Below, in pieces: positions 7,509 to 16,358 of a DNA stretch of 64,000 bases (positions within the stretch are counted from its first letter, which is position 1; each line of letters starts with the position of its first letter). Origin of the DNA: Defluviitaleaceae bacterium (GTDB taxonomy: Bacteria > Bacillota > Clostridia > Lachnospirales > UBA5962); assembly GCA_009779915.1 (NCBI GenBank), contig WRBA01000012.1:1-64000 (forward strand), written 5' to 3'. A model generated the notes under the pieces. It was given only the letters and a program-made list of their open reading frames with translations. It had not been told where the DNA came from and did no database searches. The position numbers and the translations under genes were made by a program.

Positions 7509-7680
7509 GTCTAGGAGAGTCGAACAATGAGCGGTTTTGTGGTGGAATTTGAGGGTGACAGTGGACCGCAGCTCACCTAGGGCATGTCGACAATAAATTT
7601 CGAAACGCCCTAGACCGAAAATGAAGATCAATCAAATTTTTTTGGCAAGGGGCGTTCAAGGTTCGACTCTACTAGACCTA
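7506..7680 (+). repeat. Intercistronic inverted-repeat element, copy 2 (175 bp)
   Basis: The element starts at the TAG stop codon of the cardiolipin synthase gene. Its outer arms are TAGGTCTAGGAGAGTCGAAC and the complementary right end at 7661-7680, with one mismatch. After the left arm comes AATGAGCGGTTTTG then GGTGGAATTT, and before the right arm CGAAAATGAAGATCAATC then a T-run and GGGCGTTCAAGG. These are the same blocks as in copy 1, in the same orientation relative to the upstream gene; about 100 internal bases are absent compared with copy 1. A nested hairpin CTAGGGC...GCCCTAG sits at 7577-7613. Confidence 0.85.
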
Positions 7681-7714
7681 GATAAAAAACTTATGAAAAG
7701 AGAGGACGATTAAC

Positions 7715-8128
7715 ATGAGCAATAAAAAACTAATATACATAGCCGACGATGAGAATAATATCAGAGCCGCCATCAAGACTTTTTTAGAAAATGCCGGACA
7801 TACTGTGGAAGATTTTGAAAACGGTAATTTACTCCTTGAGGCTTTTGCCGAAAAAACTGCTGATTTAGTGGTATTAGACGTAATGATGCCAGGTTCAAAC
7901 GGCTTTGTTGTGTGCAAGGAATTACGAAAAGCAAGCACAGTACCGATAATTATGTTAACAGCTAGAGACAGCGACTTAGACTATGCCACAGGTCTGGACT
8001 TAGGCAGCGATGATTATTTAGTAAAGCCTTTTTCACCTATGGCACTGGTTAAACGGGTAGAGGCAATCTTTAGGCGTATAGAGTTTGAACGCCAAGGCAA
8101 TGCAAAAGGTGATGAAACCAATGAATAA
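7715..8128 (+). CDS. Single-domain response regulator (receiver only)
   Basis: The 137 residues form one CheY-like receiver: acidic pair D11-D12, phospho-acceptor D55 (VVLDVMMPG), T82 (MLTARD) and K104 (YLVKPF). The sequence resembles OmpR-family receivers up to the linker (VKRVEAIFRRIE) and then stops about 20 residues later, so the winged-helix DNA-binding domain is absent. The last bases overlap the kinase start (ATG at 8121 inside the stop region), so the two proteins are translated together. Output could be by protein-protein contact, or the gene may be a truncated OmpR regulator. The reading frame ends cleanly with no visible winged-helix remnant downstream. Confidence 0.88.
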   Translation: MSNKKLIYIADDENNIRAAIKTFLENAGHTVEDFENGNLLLEAFAEKTADLVVLDVMMPGSNGFVVCKELRKASTVPIIMLTARDSDLDYATGLDLGSDDYLVKPFSPMALVKRVEAIFRRIEFERQGNAKGDETNE

Positions 8129-9167
8129 GATAAAAAACTCGAATAAAACCAAGCTGCGCCAAAGGATCCTTGCGGCTTTTTCTTGTGTACTCTTTTTCTC
8201 ATTTATGTTTACAGTGGTTATATTTAATATAGCGATTAGGATATTTGCACCTGCTGATGAGTATTATCATATTCAAGAGCAAGGCTTTGTCGGCAGGGCT
8301 GGTTTTACTTTATTTGTCCTTGTTGGGATTATGTTTGTAGTGGCTGTAATTGTCACATACTTTTTGTCCAATTCCATCACCAGACCAATAGAAAAGCTTG
8401 GAGAGTTTGCTTTAGGCATCGGCAAAGGCAATTTTGACACTAACGATTTTGTGTTTAAGGATAGTGAGCTTGAAGATTTGAACGCCGCACTAAACAAATC
8501 AGTTAAGCAGCTGGGCATATATGACTCAGAGCAGAAGATATTTTTCCAAAATGCCTCCCATGAGCTTAGGACACCTCTTATGTCCATTAAATGCTATGCA
8601 GAAGGTATAAATTTTGGTATCATGAACCCTGACGAAGCATCTAAAACTATTTTAGAGGAAACGGATAAGCTGTCAGAGCTTGTGGCGGATTTACTCTATA
8701 TTTCCCAAGTCGATAATATTACTGCGGTATATACAGCCAAAGAGCTAAATTTAGTTGAGATAATAAAAGGCTCCGCTAAAAGGCAGCAAGCTATGGCAAA
8801 CAAAAGGCAGATTAGCTTTTCCTTTGACTTTGGCGAAAGTAATATCAGCTATAAATGTGATGAGGAATTGATTTCAAGGGCAATTGATAATTTAATTTCC
8901 AATGCAGTCCGCTATGCGGAAACTGAAATTACCTTATCCTGCCGTATAGAGCAGGGCAATATAATTATCACTGTTGTTGATGATGGAAATGGTATAGAGG
9001 TTGATGCGCTTCCTCATATTTTCGAGCGTTTTTACAAAGGCAAAGGCGGCAATACAGGTATTGGGCTTGCCATTGTAAAATCCATTGTCGATTTATTGGG
9101 TGGAAATATTAAAGCCGAAAATGGAGTTAAAAATGGCGCACGCTTTACAATGAGTCTGCCTAGATAA
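8121..9167 (+). CDS. Sensor histidine kinase
   Basis: The start at 8121 is placed by AAAAGGTG upstream; in-frame ATGs at 8085, 8100 and 8112 would give longer N-termini without better sites. The 348-residue product has two TM helices (residues about 15-40 and 60-83), only a short loop between them, then a HAMP segment (SITRPIEKLGEFALGIGKG). A HisKA domain follows with FFQNASHELRTPL (phospho-His about 147). The HATPase domain has N-box NLISNAVRYAE, G1 DDGNGIE, F-box HIFERFYKG and G2 GNTGIGLAIVKS. All kinase motifs are intact. The near absence of an extracytoplasmic loop suggests a membrane or intramembrane signal. Its partner is the overlapping receiver-only regulator. Confidence 0.92.
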   Translation: MNKIKNSNKTKLRQRILAAFSCVLFFSFMFTVVIFNIAIRIFAPADEYYHIQEQGFVGRAGFTLFVLVGIMFVVAVIVTYFLSNSITRPIEKLGEFALGIGKGNFDTNDFVFKDSELEDLNAALNKSVKQLGIYDSEQKIFFQNASHELRTPLMSIKCYAEGINFGIMNPDEASKTILEETDKLSELVADLLYISQVDNITAVYTAKELNLVEIIKGSAKRQQAMANKRQISFSFDFGESNISYKCDEELISRAIDNLISNAVRYAETEITLSCRIEQGNIIITVVDDGNGIEVDALPHIFERFYKGKGGNTGIGLAIVKSIVDLLGGNIKAENGVKNGARFTMSLPR

Positions 9168-9193
9168 TATGCATATATAACGGAGGTATCTAA

Positions 9194-9829
9194 ATGTCCA
9201 TACGTTTTAGCAATGAAGAATTTAGAGCACTTAAAAACCTGCTGCCTATATACCAGTGGGGCTTAAAAACCCTTATGACAAAACTTAATATCCTACACGA
9301 AGATCTTACAGGTTTTCAAAAAAACAATGCTATTGAATATATAAAAAGCCGTATAAAAGCCCCTGAAAGTATAGCGGAAAAGCTGCACAAACTTGGTGTT
9401 GAAGTTACAGCAGAAAACGCGAAGAAACATTTGCGTGATATTGCGGGAGTTAGGATAATAGTGCCATTTGCGAGAGATATCTACTTTCTTGCTGATATTA
9501 TCCGCTCTATGCCTGGTATAACCGTACTGGTCGAAAAGGATTTTATAAGCTCGCCTAAGCCCAGCGGCTATCGCAGTTATCATATTATTATGGAAGTGCC
9601 GGTTTTCTTTTCAGGCAAAACAGAAAATGTAACAGTGGAGATTCAAATACGCACAGAGGCTATGAATTTTTGGGCAACTCTGGAGCATAAAGCCCGCTAT
9701 AAGTATAAGGAGCGTATTCCTCAGCATTTAAGTGACGAACTGGTTGTTATTGCCGATAAAATTTCAGAGCTTGATAATCGTATGTTCTTGATTCATGAGA
9801 TTATTTCTCTTATAAATCAGGATACTTAA
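9194..9829 (+). CDS. Small alarmone synthetase, (p)ppGpp synthase (RelQ/YjbM-type)
   Basis: The 211 residues are a stand-alone RelA/SpoT synthetase domain. Landmarks are the helix-rich N-terminus, DIAGVRIIVPFARDIYFLAD, KDFISSPKPSGYRSYHIIME (the substrate-binding SGYRSYH loop) and VEIQIRTEAMNFWATLEHK (catalytic Glu region and the conserved WATLEHK). No HD hydrolase, TGS or ACT domain is present, so it would only make alarmone from ATP and GDP/GTP. An AACGGAGGTATCTAA site precedes the ATG. It lies 26 bases after the histidine kinase gene and may share its transcript. Confidence 0.93.
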   Translation: MSIRFSNEEFRALKNLLPIYQWGLKTLMTKLNILHEDLTGFQKNNAIEYIKSRIKAPESIAEKLHKLGVEVTAENAKKHLRDIAGVRIIVPFARDIYFLADIIRSMPGITVLVEKDFISSPKPSGYRSYHIIMEVPVFFSGKTENVTVEIQIRTEAMNFWATLEHKARYKYKERIPQHLSDELVVIADKISELDNRMFLIHEIISLINQDT

Positions 9830-9858
9830 AGATCTCCCTTTAAGGAGAAAATACTTAC

Positions 9859-9898
9859 GAAAGGCTTTTCATGCTCTTAGAGATGCCGAAAAGCCTCA
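9859..9898 (+). other. Hairpin after the alarmone synthetase gene
   Basis: AGGCTTTTC pairs with GAAAAGCCT around a 20-base loop. No T-run follows, so termination is uncertain. The remaining bases to the next gene at 10092 show nothing assignable except an ATG-less open frame (9816-9959). Confidence 0.4.
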
Positions 9899-10091
9899 GG
9901 AGTTTCAAATTATCATCACAGAAATAAAGGTCTATGTCCATGATTTTAATCTAGGCTGAGTCGTCATGGGTAGCGGCGAAAAGTGGCAAAAAGCCAGCAC
10001 TGAAATTTATCGCAACAGCGTCTATAATTTTAAGATCCATAGTAAGTTTAAGTATAGTACCTGTTAAAAACAACAGATATGGAGGGTATAT

Positions 10092-11429
10092 ATGGCAAAA
10101 AAATTGAGAACTATCCTCTGTATGGCACTAAGTATAGCAATGTTTTCTTCGTGTGCGCTTTTGCCTGAGGAGGAGGTCCTGCCGCCGCCTATTATTCCCC
10201 GTGTGGAAATCACCTTAAGAACTGAAACAGTAGCGCGAGGCGACATAATAGACTATGTACGTGTTTCCGGCAGAGCTGTATCTGTAAATCAGCACAATAT
10301 TTACCTTGGATTCGATATTCCCAGTGCTGTTCTCATAGAGCGAGGAGTAGACCCGGAAAATTTGCGAGTACAGGCAGGAGATACCCTTGCTGTATTTGCT
10401 TCAGATGATTTGGAAGCACAGATAACACCCCTTACACGAACATTGGAACTTGCACAGATAAACTATGATGCCGCCTTCCGCACTTTGGAATCGCAGCGAA
10501 TATACTATGAGGAGATTAAGAACCGAACTGAGCGTATTCGCGAAGGAAGAACAGAGAGTGAGAGAATCGAATTAGACAGACTAAAAACCCGTATTGATGA
10601 CGCTGCAAGAAGATACGAAACTGATAGGATTCTCTTTGAATTAGGTATAGTAAGTCAAGATACTCTAAGCAATCTTGAAAGGGTTTTAAGAGACTTGGAG
10701 GATGAGCTTGAAAATTTGGAAGCTTTGCAAGCCAGAAACAGACTGACACAGGATGCTCAATTGGAGCAAGATATTAGAATAGCAAGGGCTAGTGCCGAAA
10801 ATGACACTGCCTTGCGTAGAGAGAGGCTTAATCTCACAGCTGCACAGCAAAACCTGGCAGATATTCAGGAACGTAGCGAAAGATTTGTTCTGCGTGCGCC
10901 AACAGATGGGTTAATAACTTATTTTGCTGAACTTTTTATTGGAGATACATATCGTTACAACCAACGCTTGTTTACTATAGCAGATGATACATCACTCTTT
11001 GTAAGTGCAATCGTGCCGGAGATACAGCGCCACCGTTTTGCACCGGGCAATCATGTAGAGCTTACGGCGTCCGTTCTTGTTGGGGATGAGCGTCAAACTA
11101 TCGAGTTTGAAGGCTCAGTAATTTCCATTTCAACGGATCAAAGGAGAGCGGCATTATTAGATGATGATATGATTGTAATTGAGGCAGCAAATTGGCCCGA
11201 GGAAGTTAAACTTGGAGATTTAATCTGGATATACCTGATTCGCGCACGGGTTTACGATGTTGTGACCATCCCTGTAAATGCTTTAAACACAATCGGAAGT
11301 TTTAATTTCGTCCGAGTTGCGGAAGATGGCATAAGCAGAGAGCGACCGGTGGAAATCGGCATTCAATCATCTACTATGGTTGAAATTGTCCACGGTCTTG
11401 CCCCCGGCGAAGAGATTGTAGTGAGGTAG
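10092..11429 (+). CDS. Lipoprotein membrane-fusion adaptor of an ABC exporter (HlyD/MacA-like)
   Basis: The 445-residue protein begins with a lipoprotein signal whose lipobox is MFSSC (Cys 21). The mature part has a short beta-rich entry (about 40-110), a long coiled-coil hairpin rich in Arg/Glu/Leu (about 120-260), a lipoyl/beta-barrel section (VLRAPTDGLITYFAELFIGD, about 265-330) and a C-terminal membrane-proximal domain ending GLAPGEEIVV. This order is that of MacA/HlyD periplasmic adaptors; Gram-positive versions link a permease to the cell wall face. It ends six bases before the permease gene and is the first gene of a four-gene export operon. An AGGGTATAT ribosome site precedes it. Confidence 0.88.
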   Translation: MAKKLRTILCMALSIAMFSSCALLPEEEVLPPPIIPRVEITLRTETVARGDIIDYVRVSGRAVSVNQHNIYLGFDIPSAVLIERGVDPENLRVQAGDTLAVFASDDLEAQITPLTRTLELAQINYDAAFRTLESQRIYYEEIKNRTERIREGRTESERIELDRLKTRIDDAARRYETDRILFELGIVSQDTLSNLERVLRDLEDELENLEALQARNRLTQDAQLEQDIRIARASAENDTALRRERLNLTAAQQNLADIQERSERFVLRAPTDGLITYFAELFIGDTYRYNQRLFTIADDTSLFVSAIVPEIQRHRFAPGNHVELTASVLVGDERQTIEFEGSVISISTDQRRAALLDDDMIVIEAANWPEEVKLGDLIWIYLIRARVYDVVTIPVNALNTIGSFNFVRVAEDGISRERPVEIGIQSSTMVEIVHGLAPGEEIVVR

Positions 11430-11435
11430 AAAACT

Positions 11436-14282
11436 ATGCTTGCGCTATCAATCGGTAAAATCATAAAAAACAAAGGACTCTTTGTATGCTTATTTATAGC
11501 ATGTGTGTTTTCGGTGGCTCTCATTGCCAGCATACCAGCTTATGAGAACGCAATCAATAAGCGTATGCTGCAAAGGGAATTTAGAGATAGACAAATCCAA
11601 GACAACCGTCCGCCTCTTATGCATACCATTACCTATGAAGGCTCGGTAATATCGCAATTTGGCGATGGCAGCATCTCAAATATTAATGCTTTTGTCTATA
11701 ATGAACTAATCCCGCGCTTTAGGCTGCCTACTGCCGAACAGCGTCTAACCCTTACTGTACAAAATGCAGGTGTTCATCATATTTCTCCTTACGATGATAT
11801 ATCTGAGGTCGCTGCCAGGAGCTCTGTAGTATATTCCAGAGGTCTTTTTGACCACGTTGAGCTTGTGGCAGGCCGCTTTCCAAGTAATATCGATACTTAC
11901 GGTGCTATCGAGGTTGTCGTCAGTGAAAGTGCCGCAGCCAGGCTTTTTATGCTGGATTCTAAGTATGTCTTGGATTTTACCCGCAGATATGATACAGTAA
12001 ATGCTGCTAACGGGTGGGTAGAGTTGTATATAGTTGGTATTGTACGCGAATTAGACCCAAACGATACTTTCTGGAGGATTAGACGCTTATCCGCAAGTAA
12101 TATATACACTGATTATGAATCCTTCATAAAAATTTTTCAGGTTGGTAATTCATCTGATTTTAGAGCTCAGTGGCAAACTGCTTTCGACCATACCGCTCTC
12201 GAACCGGGAGGTATTCAGCCTATCCTATATGTTTTGCAAGAAAGAGGTACCGGCTTCTTATCCAACCACCCCATACTTAGAAATGCCATAAGCCGCGAGG
12301 CTGAACTTGGACCTTTCTTGTGGGTATTGCAAATGCCCATACTTGCTCTTATTGTATTTTTCACCATAATGCTCTCAGGGCTAATCCTAGACCACGACAA
12401 GGTCGAAATAGCTCTTCTTTACAGCCGTGGAGCAAGTAAAAGCCGCGTCTTTTTCATGTATGTTATTCAGACTTTTCTACTTGCGGGAGTTGGTATGGCA
12501 ATAGGGATTCCTCTTAGCTTACTCCTTTGCAGAGTTATAGGGGCGGCAGCCGGTTTTTTAGAGTTTGCCGGACGTGCTCCCTTAGATGTTACAATAACGG
12601 GGCTTGTCCTTCGCTACGCTATATTTGGGGCATTGCTTTTCATTCTGTCAACACTTTTGCCAATCTTATTTTCTCAGTCCGGTGGAGTTGTAACTTCGCG
12701 GCGTTTAAAGGCAGCTCGCGGGACAAAACCTTTCTTCGAAAAATATTATCTGGATTTTATTTTAATAGGTATTTCTCTTTACGGCTATTTTTCATATCAA
12801 AACCTAATATATTTACTTGCAGATACAGATATTGCAGCATCACAACACACTGTAGATCCTTTGATTTTCCTGATTTCCACATTCTTTTTTATGGGATTTG
12901 CAATGCTTTTTACAAGGCTTTATCCATATATTATCAAAGGGTTATTTAATGCAGGCCGGTCTTTCTGGTCACCTGCTATTTATGCTTCTTTAAGTGTGGC
13001 AAGATCAAGGCCTAGAAGCCGCTATATTATGCTATTTATCATAATGACTACAGCCATTGGTCTTAATGCCGCGGCCGCTGCACGAACAATCAACCAAAAT
13101 CATTTAGACCGTGCTATGTATAATATTGGCGCAGACCTTATTGTTTTGGAGCAATGGTCTTTTGTCGATCCCAGCACACCTGTGTTCGATTTAGAAACCG
13201 GACTTCGCATTATACCCCCCATACAATATCTGCTTTTTATGGAGCCTCCCTTTGAAAGATTTATGGAACCTGACGGCGTAGAATTGGCAACTATAGTGTA
13301 TAGAAACGACCGCGCAACTGTAAGAACATTGCGAAGAGCCGAATTTGTACCCGGAGCCGGGTCCGCATTGCCGGCCAATATACCCAATGTAAATGTTATG
13401 GCTATTTATCCTGACGAATTCGCTCAGGTTGCATGGTGGCGCAGTGATATGTTTAGCTACCACCTAAACCATAAGATGAACGCTATGTCGCTAAATCCAA
13501 ATGTTGCGCTTCTCTCTCGTAATTTAATGGATAGGCTTGGTGTCTCCCACGGAGATGAAGTGTCTGTCACTTGGACTAACAATCCCCATGAGGTAACTTT
13601 ATATATTTATGACACTTTTGACTTCTTCCCGGCTTGGAGTCCCGTGACAGATAATTCTCATCCATCATACCTTATTGTAATGAATTACGAGCTTGTCAAA
13701 ACTGAGTTTCGCTTGGAGCCATATGAAGTTTGGATTAGAAAAGAAGACGGCGGCTCCGCTGCCAATATCATAGAGCATTATATTTACAATGGTATATCCT
13801 TACAATGGGTGCAAGATGCCGGTGCTAATCTTGCTGCTGTTCGTAACGACCCATTAATACTTAGTATGAACGGCTTTCTCACTTTGTCTTTTGTAATGAC
13901 TTTAGCAGTCACTGTGGCAAGTTTCTTGGTGTTTTGGATATTTGAGCTTAGAAGCCGCAGACTGCAAATTAGTATCATGCGCTCAATGGGTATGTCCAGA
14001 GGCGGTGTAACCATTATGCTTTTATGGGAACAGGTATTGCTTTCTATCTTGCCTTTGATAGTTGGATTTATTTTAGGTAATATTGGTCAGTCACTGTTTG
14101 TGCCTATGTTTGAGATGGGCAGTTCCGAAGGGCAGCTGCCTTTTAGGGTTTTCAGCCGTGCCGCGGATTCGCTTAATGTAGCAGCTATCGTATCCGGAAG
14201 TATTATAATAGCAATTGTTATGCTTTGGTATATGGCTGAGCGTATTAATATCAGTCAAACATTAAAATTAGGTGAGGAATAG
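11436..14282 (+). CDS. Large ABC exporter permease, FtsX/MacB-like (948 aa)
   Basis: The protein has an N-terminal TM helix followed by a large extracytoplasmic domain (about 30-285). A membrane block follows (about 290-520), with the FtsX-type motif SRGASKSRVFFMYVIQTF. A second extracytoplasmic domain runs to about 790, and a final three-helix FtsX block includes LQISIMRSMGMSRGGVTIML and a C-terminal helix pair. The two FtsX blocks in one chain give the equivalent of a dimer, as in peptide or lipoprotein exporters of Firmicutes. The exported substrate is unknown. The neighbouring adaptor and two ATPases make a complete MacAB-like system. The gene is followed by two strong inverted repeats before the first ATPase. 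Confidence 0.88.
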   Translation: MLALSIGKIIKNKGLFVCLFIACVFSVALIASIPAYENAINKRMLQREFRDRQIQDNRPPLMHTITYEGSVISQFGDGSISNINAFVYNELIPRFRLPTAEQRLTLTVQNAGVHHISPYDDISEVAARSSVVYSRGLFDHVELVAGRFPSNIDTYGAIEVVVSESAAARLFMLDSKYVLDFTRRYDTVNAANGWVELYIVGIVRELDPNDTFWRIRRLSASNIYTDYESFIKIFQVGNSSDFRAQWQTAFDHTALEPGGIQPILYVLQERGTGFLSNHPILRNAISREAELGPFLWVLQMPILALIVFFTIMLSGLILDHDKVEIALLYSRGASKSRVFFMYVIQTFLLAGVGMAIGIPLSLLLCRVIGAAAGFLEFAGRAPLDVTITGLVLRYAIFGALLFILSTLLPILFSQSGGVVTSRRLKAARGTKPFFEKYYLDFILIGISLYGYFSYQNLIYLLADTDIAASQHTVDPLIFLISTFFFMGFAMLFTRLYPYIIKGLFNAGRSFWSPAIYASLSVARSRPRSRYIMLFIIMTTAIGLNAAAAARTINQNHLDRAMYNIGADLIVLEQWSFVDPSTPVFDLETGLRIIPPIQYLLFMEPPFERFMEPDGVELATIVYRNDRATVRTLRRAEFVPGAGSALPANIPNVNVMAIYPDEFAQVAWWRSDMFSYHLNHKMNAMSLNPNVALLSRNLMDRLGVSHGDEVSVTWTNNPHEVTLYIYDTFDFFPAWSPVTDNSHPSYLIVMNYELVKTEFRLEPYEVWIRKEDGGSAANIIEHYIYNGISLQWVQDAGANLAAVRNDPLILSMNGFLTLSFVMTLAVTVASFLVFWIFELRSRRLQISIMRSMGMSRGGVTIMLLWEQVLLSILPLIVGFILGNIGQSLFVPMFEMGSSEGQLPFRVFSRAADSLNVAAIVSGSIIIAIVMLWYMAERINISQTLKLGEE

Positions 14283-14289
14283 GCACAGT

Positions 14290-14334
14290 CTGTTATTAAG
14301 GGACAGGTTCTAAGAGCCTGTCCCTTAATAACAG
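14290..14334 (+). repeat. Perfect 18-bp inverted repeat after the permease gene
   Basis: CTGTTATTAAGGGACAGG (14290-14307) pairs perfectly with 14317-14334 around a 9-base loop. It lies 7 bases after the permease stop codon and has no adjacent T-run. A diverged copy of the left arm plus loop (TTATTAAAGGATAGGCTC..., 14459-14481) lies just before the next gene. Confidence 0.75.
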
Positions 14335-14354
14335 CAAAGGGATTTTGTAGGATT

Positions 14355-14435
14355 TTTTCTGTTTAACAAGAAGGTGTGAGTGCCGCATGTGCAAAGCTGA
14401 CCTGCAAGCGAACGCCGGCGTAGTTAAACAGAAAA
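14355..14435 (+). repeat. 13-bp inverted repeat enclosing 55 bases
   Basis: TTTTCTGTTTAAC (14355-14367) is complementary to GTTAAACAGAAAA (14423-14435). Together with the 14290-14334 hairpin and the 14293-14315/14459-14481 imperfect direct repeat it fills the gap between the permease and the first ATPase. Confidence 0.6.
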
Positions 14436-14496
14436 TAGACAAAAAAGCACGAAGCTGCTTATTAAAGGATAGGCTCTAAGAAAGGAATCGGCTAAT

Positions 14497-15180
14497 ATGT
14501 CAGAAATTATACGCACAGAGTGTGTTGTGAAAACTTTTGGCAGCAAGCATGGTAATATAGTAACAGCTGTAGGCGGCATATCTATTACGGTTGAGCGCGG
14601 AAGCTTTACAGTCCTGCGCGGAAAGTCAGGGTCAGGAAAAACTACACTTATCAACCTTATAGGTGCCCTTGATAAACCTGATAAAGGTAAAATTTGGGTC
14701 TGCGGCGAAGAAATCACTGAGATGCCTCAAGCACAATGTGAAAAATTAAGACGTACACGTATTGGTTTTATCTTTCAGTCTGTTGCACTTTTTGGAGATA
14801 TGACGGCTTTGGAAAATGTGGAATTTGCCATGCGTGTCGCGGGGATAAGTTACAAAGAACGCCTGGAGCGCGCCAAAGAATGTCTTGACATGGTAGGCAT
14901 GACAGGTCGGATAAAGCATATTCCTCAAGAGCTTTCAGGAGGGGAGCAGCAACGCGTCGCTATTGCCCGTGCTATTGCCCATAAGCCGGCTTTGATACTG
15001 GCTGACGAGCCAACGGCGCAGCTTGACACTAAAATGGGGCTGCAAATTATCAAATTACTCCTTATGCTTACCAAAGATGAAGGGATTACTGTTGTCATGT
15101 CCTCTCACGACCCTGAAATCGCTGATGTAGCGCATAAATTGTATACCTTAAAGGATGGTGAATTATCCGATGAGCTCTGA
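14497..15180 (+). CDS. ABC exporter ATPase 1 (LolD/MacB-type)
   Basis: The 227-residue ATPase has Walker A GKSGSGKTT (about 45-53), Q-loop FIFQSVALFGDMTALENV, signature [14 protein letters not shown], Walker B LILADEPTAQLD and the H-loop SSHDPEI. This is the usual layout of lipoprotein/macrolide-type exporter ATPases. It drives the preceding FtsX-type permease. The next ATPase starts inside its last codons (15170), so the two are translationally coupled and may form a heterodimer. Confidence 0.92.
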   Translation: MSEIIRTECVVKTFGSKHGNIVTAVGGISITVERGSFTVLRGKSGSGKTTLINLIGALDKPDKGKIWVCGEEITEMPQAQCEKLRRTRIGFIFQSVALFGDMTALENVEFAMRVAGISYKERLERAKECLDMVGMTGRIKHIPQELSGGEQQRVAIARAIAHKPALILADEPTAQLDTKMGLQIIKLLLMLTKDEGITVVMSSHDPEIADVAHKLYTLKDGELSDEL

Positions 15181-16072
15181 GGCGATTGACAATAATATGA
15201 TTGTCTGTGACAATGTTGTAAAAATATACAAAACTAAAGATATAGAGGTGGTAGCACTCCAAGGGCTCGACCTTACAGTGGCACGGGGGGAAATGATGGC
15301 TATAATTGGAAATTCCGGCTCCGGCAAGAGTACTTTGCTCAATCTCTTAGGCGGGCTTGATATGCCCTCCGCAGGTAAAGTGACTGTGAATGGGATGGAG
15401 CTTGCAAAGCTTGCCCCGGCGGCTATAAGAAGATTTAAGTCTGCAACAGTAGGCTTTGTGTGGCAAACCACCGCAAGAAATCTCATACCTTATTTATCAG
15501 CCCTCGAAAATGTTATACTGCCTATGGGTATATTAGGAAAAGTCGATAGGGATTACGCTAACTCTCTGCTCGAATATGTTGGTCTTGGCAATAAATTAAA
15601 ACGCAGACTCTATGAACTTTCAGGAGGTGAGCAGCAGCGTGTAGCAATTGCTATTGCTCTGGCTAACAAGCCTCCCCTCCTGTTAGCTGATGAGCCAACG
15701 GGGGCTGTAGATACTAAGACCACCATTGATCTACTAAACCTATTTAAGAAAATAAGTTTAGAATTAGGTACCACCATTGTCATCGTAACTCATGACAGGC
15801 AGGTTTCCTCCTTTGTTGACCGTGTTGCGGCAATGAGCGATGGTCGTGCAAGCCATGAGTTTATCCGCCGACGCTATAATTTGGAACTTGAAAGCCTATC
15901 TGCTGCTTTTCATGAGCAGACCCATGAAGAGTATGCTGTACTTGACAGATTTGGGCGGCTCCAGCTTCCACATAATTTTACAAGAGGTATGGTTAGCGGG
16001 AGTAAGGTTAAGCTTAGTGTCGATAAAGGCACAGTTATTATAACGCCAATGGATGATAACAAGCAAGTTTAG
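15170..16072 (+). CDS. ABC exporter ATPase 2 with a C-terminal AbrB-like tail
   Basis: The start at 15170 is chosen because GGATGGTG lies eight bases upstream; an earlier ATG at 15155 would add five residues. The ATPase core has Walker [11 protein letters not shown]-loop [20 protein letters not shown], signature [14 protein letters not shown], Walker [13 protein letters not shown] and H-loop VTHDRQ. About 55 residues after the core form an extra domain ([14 protein letters not shown] ... KGTVIITP) with the short beta pattern of SpoVT/AbrB-like tails found on some ABC ATPases. It overlaps ATPase 1 by 11 bases and completes the export operon. Confidence 0.9.
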   Translation: MSSEAIDNNMIVCDNVVKIYKTKDIEVVALQGLDLTVARGEMMAIIGNSGSGKSTLLNLLGGLDMPSAGKVTVNGMELAKLAPAAIRRFKSATVGFVWQTTARNLIPYLSALENVILPMGILGKVDRDYANSLLEYVGLGNKLKRRLYELSGGEQQRVAIAIALANKPPLLLADEPTGAVDTKTTIDLLNLFKKISLELGTTIVIVTHDRQVSSFVDRVAAMSDGRASHEFIRRRYNLELESLSAAFHEQTHEEYAVLDRFGRLQLPHNFTRGMVSGSKVKLSVDKGTVIITPMDDNKQV

Positions 16073-16358
16073 AGCTATATGGTCGCGTTTAAATTTATAG
16101 CTGATCTGAGAATGTGTCACCGCTACCCGGGATGCTTGGGCGAGCAGGTTCCTTCTAAATTGACAAAAAATCAGACTCGAAAATTCACACATTAAATTCG
16201 TGACGATATAACCCAGAAAAAATATTCACAAAAAATTTACATTTACACAGAGGATTGTTCTACCAAACAATGATATTTAGTGTCTTTCATTATAGAGAGA
16301 AGTATTGGATTATATTAGTGTTCTGCAAAAATAAAAAATGTTGAAAGGGATATTAACA

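Noticed and set aside
9816-9959. An open frame after the alarmone synthetase (reads KAFHALRDAEKPQEFQIIIT)
   Set aside because: It looks protein-like but has no start codon or ribosome site. It could be a gene relic, but evidence is too weak to annotate.
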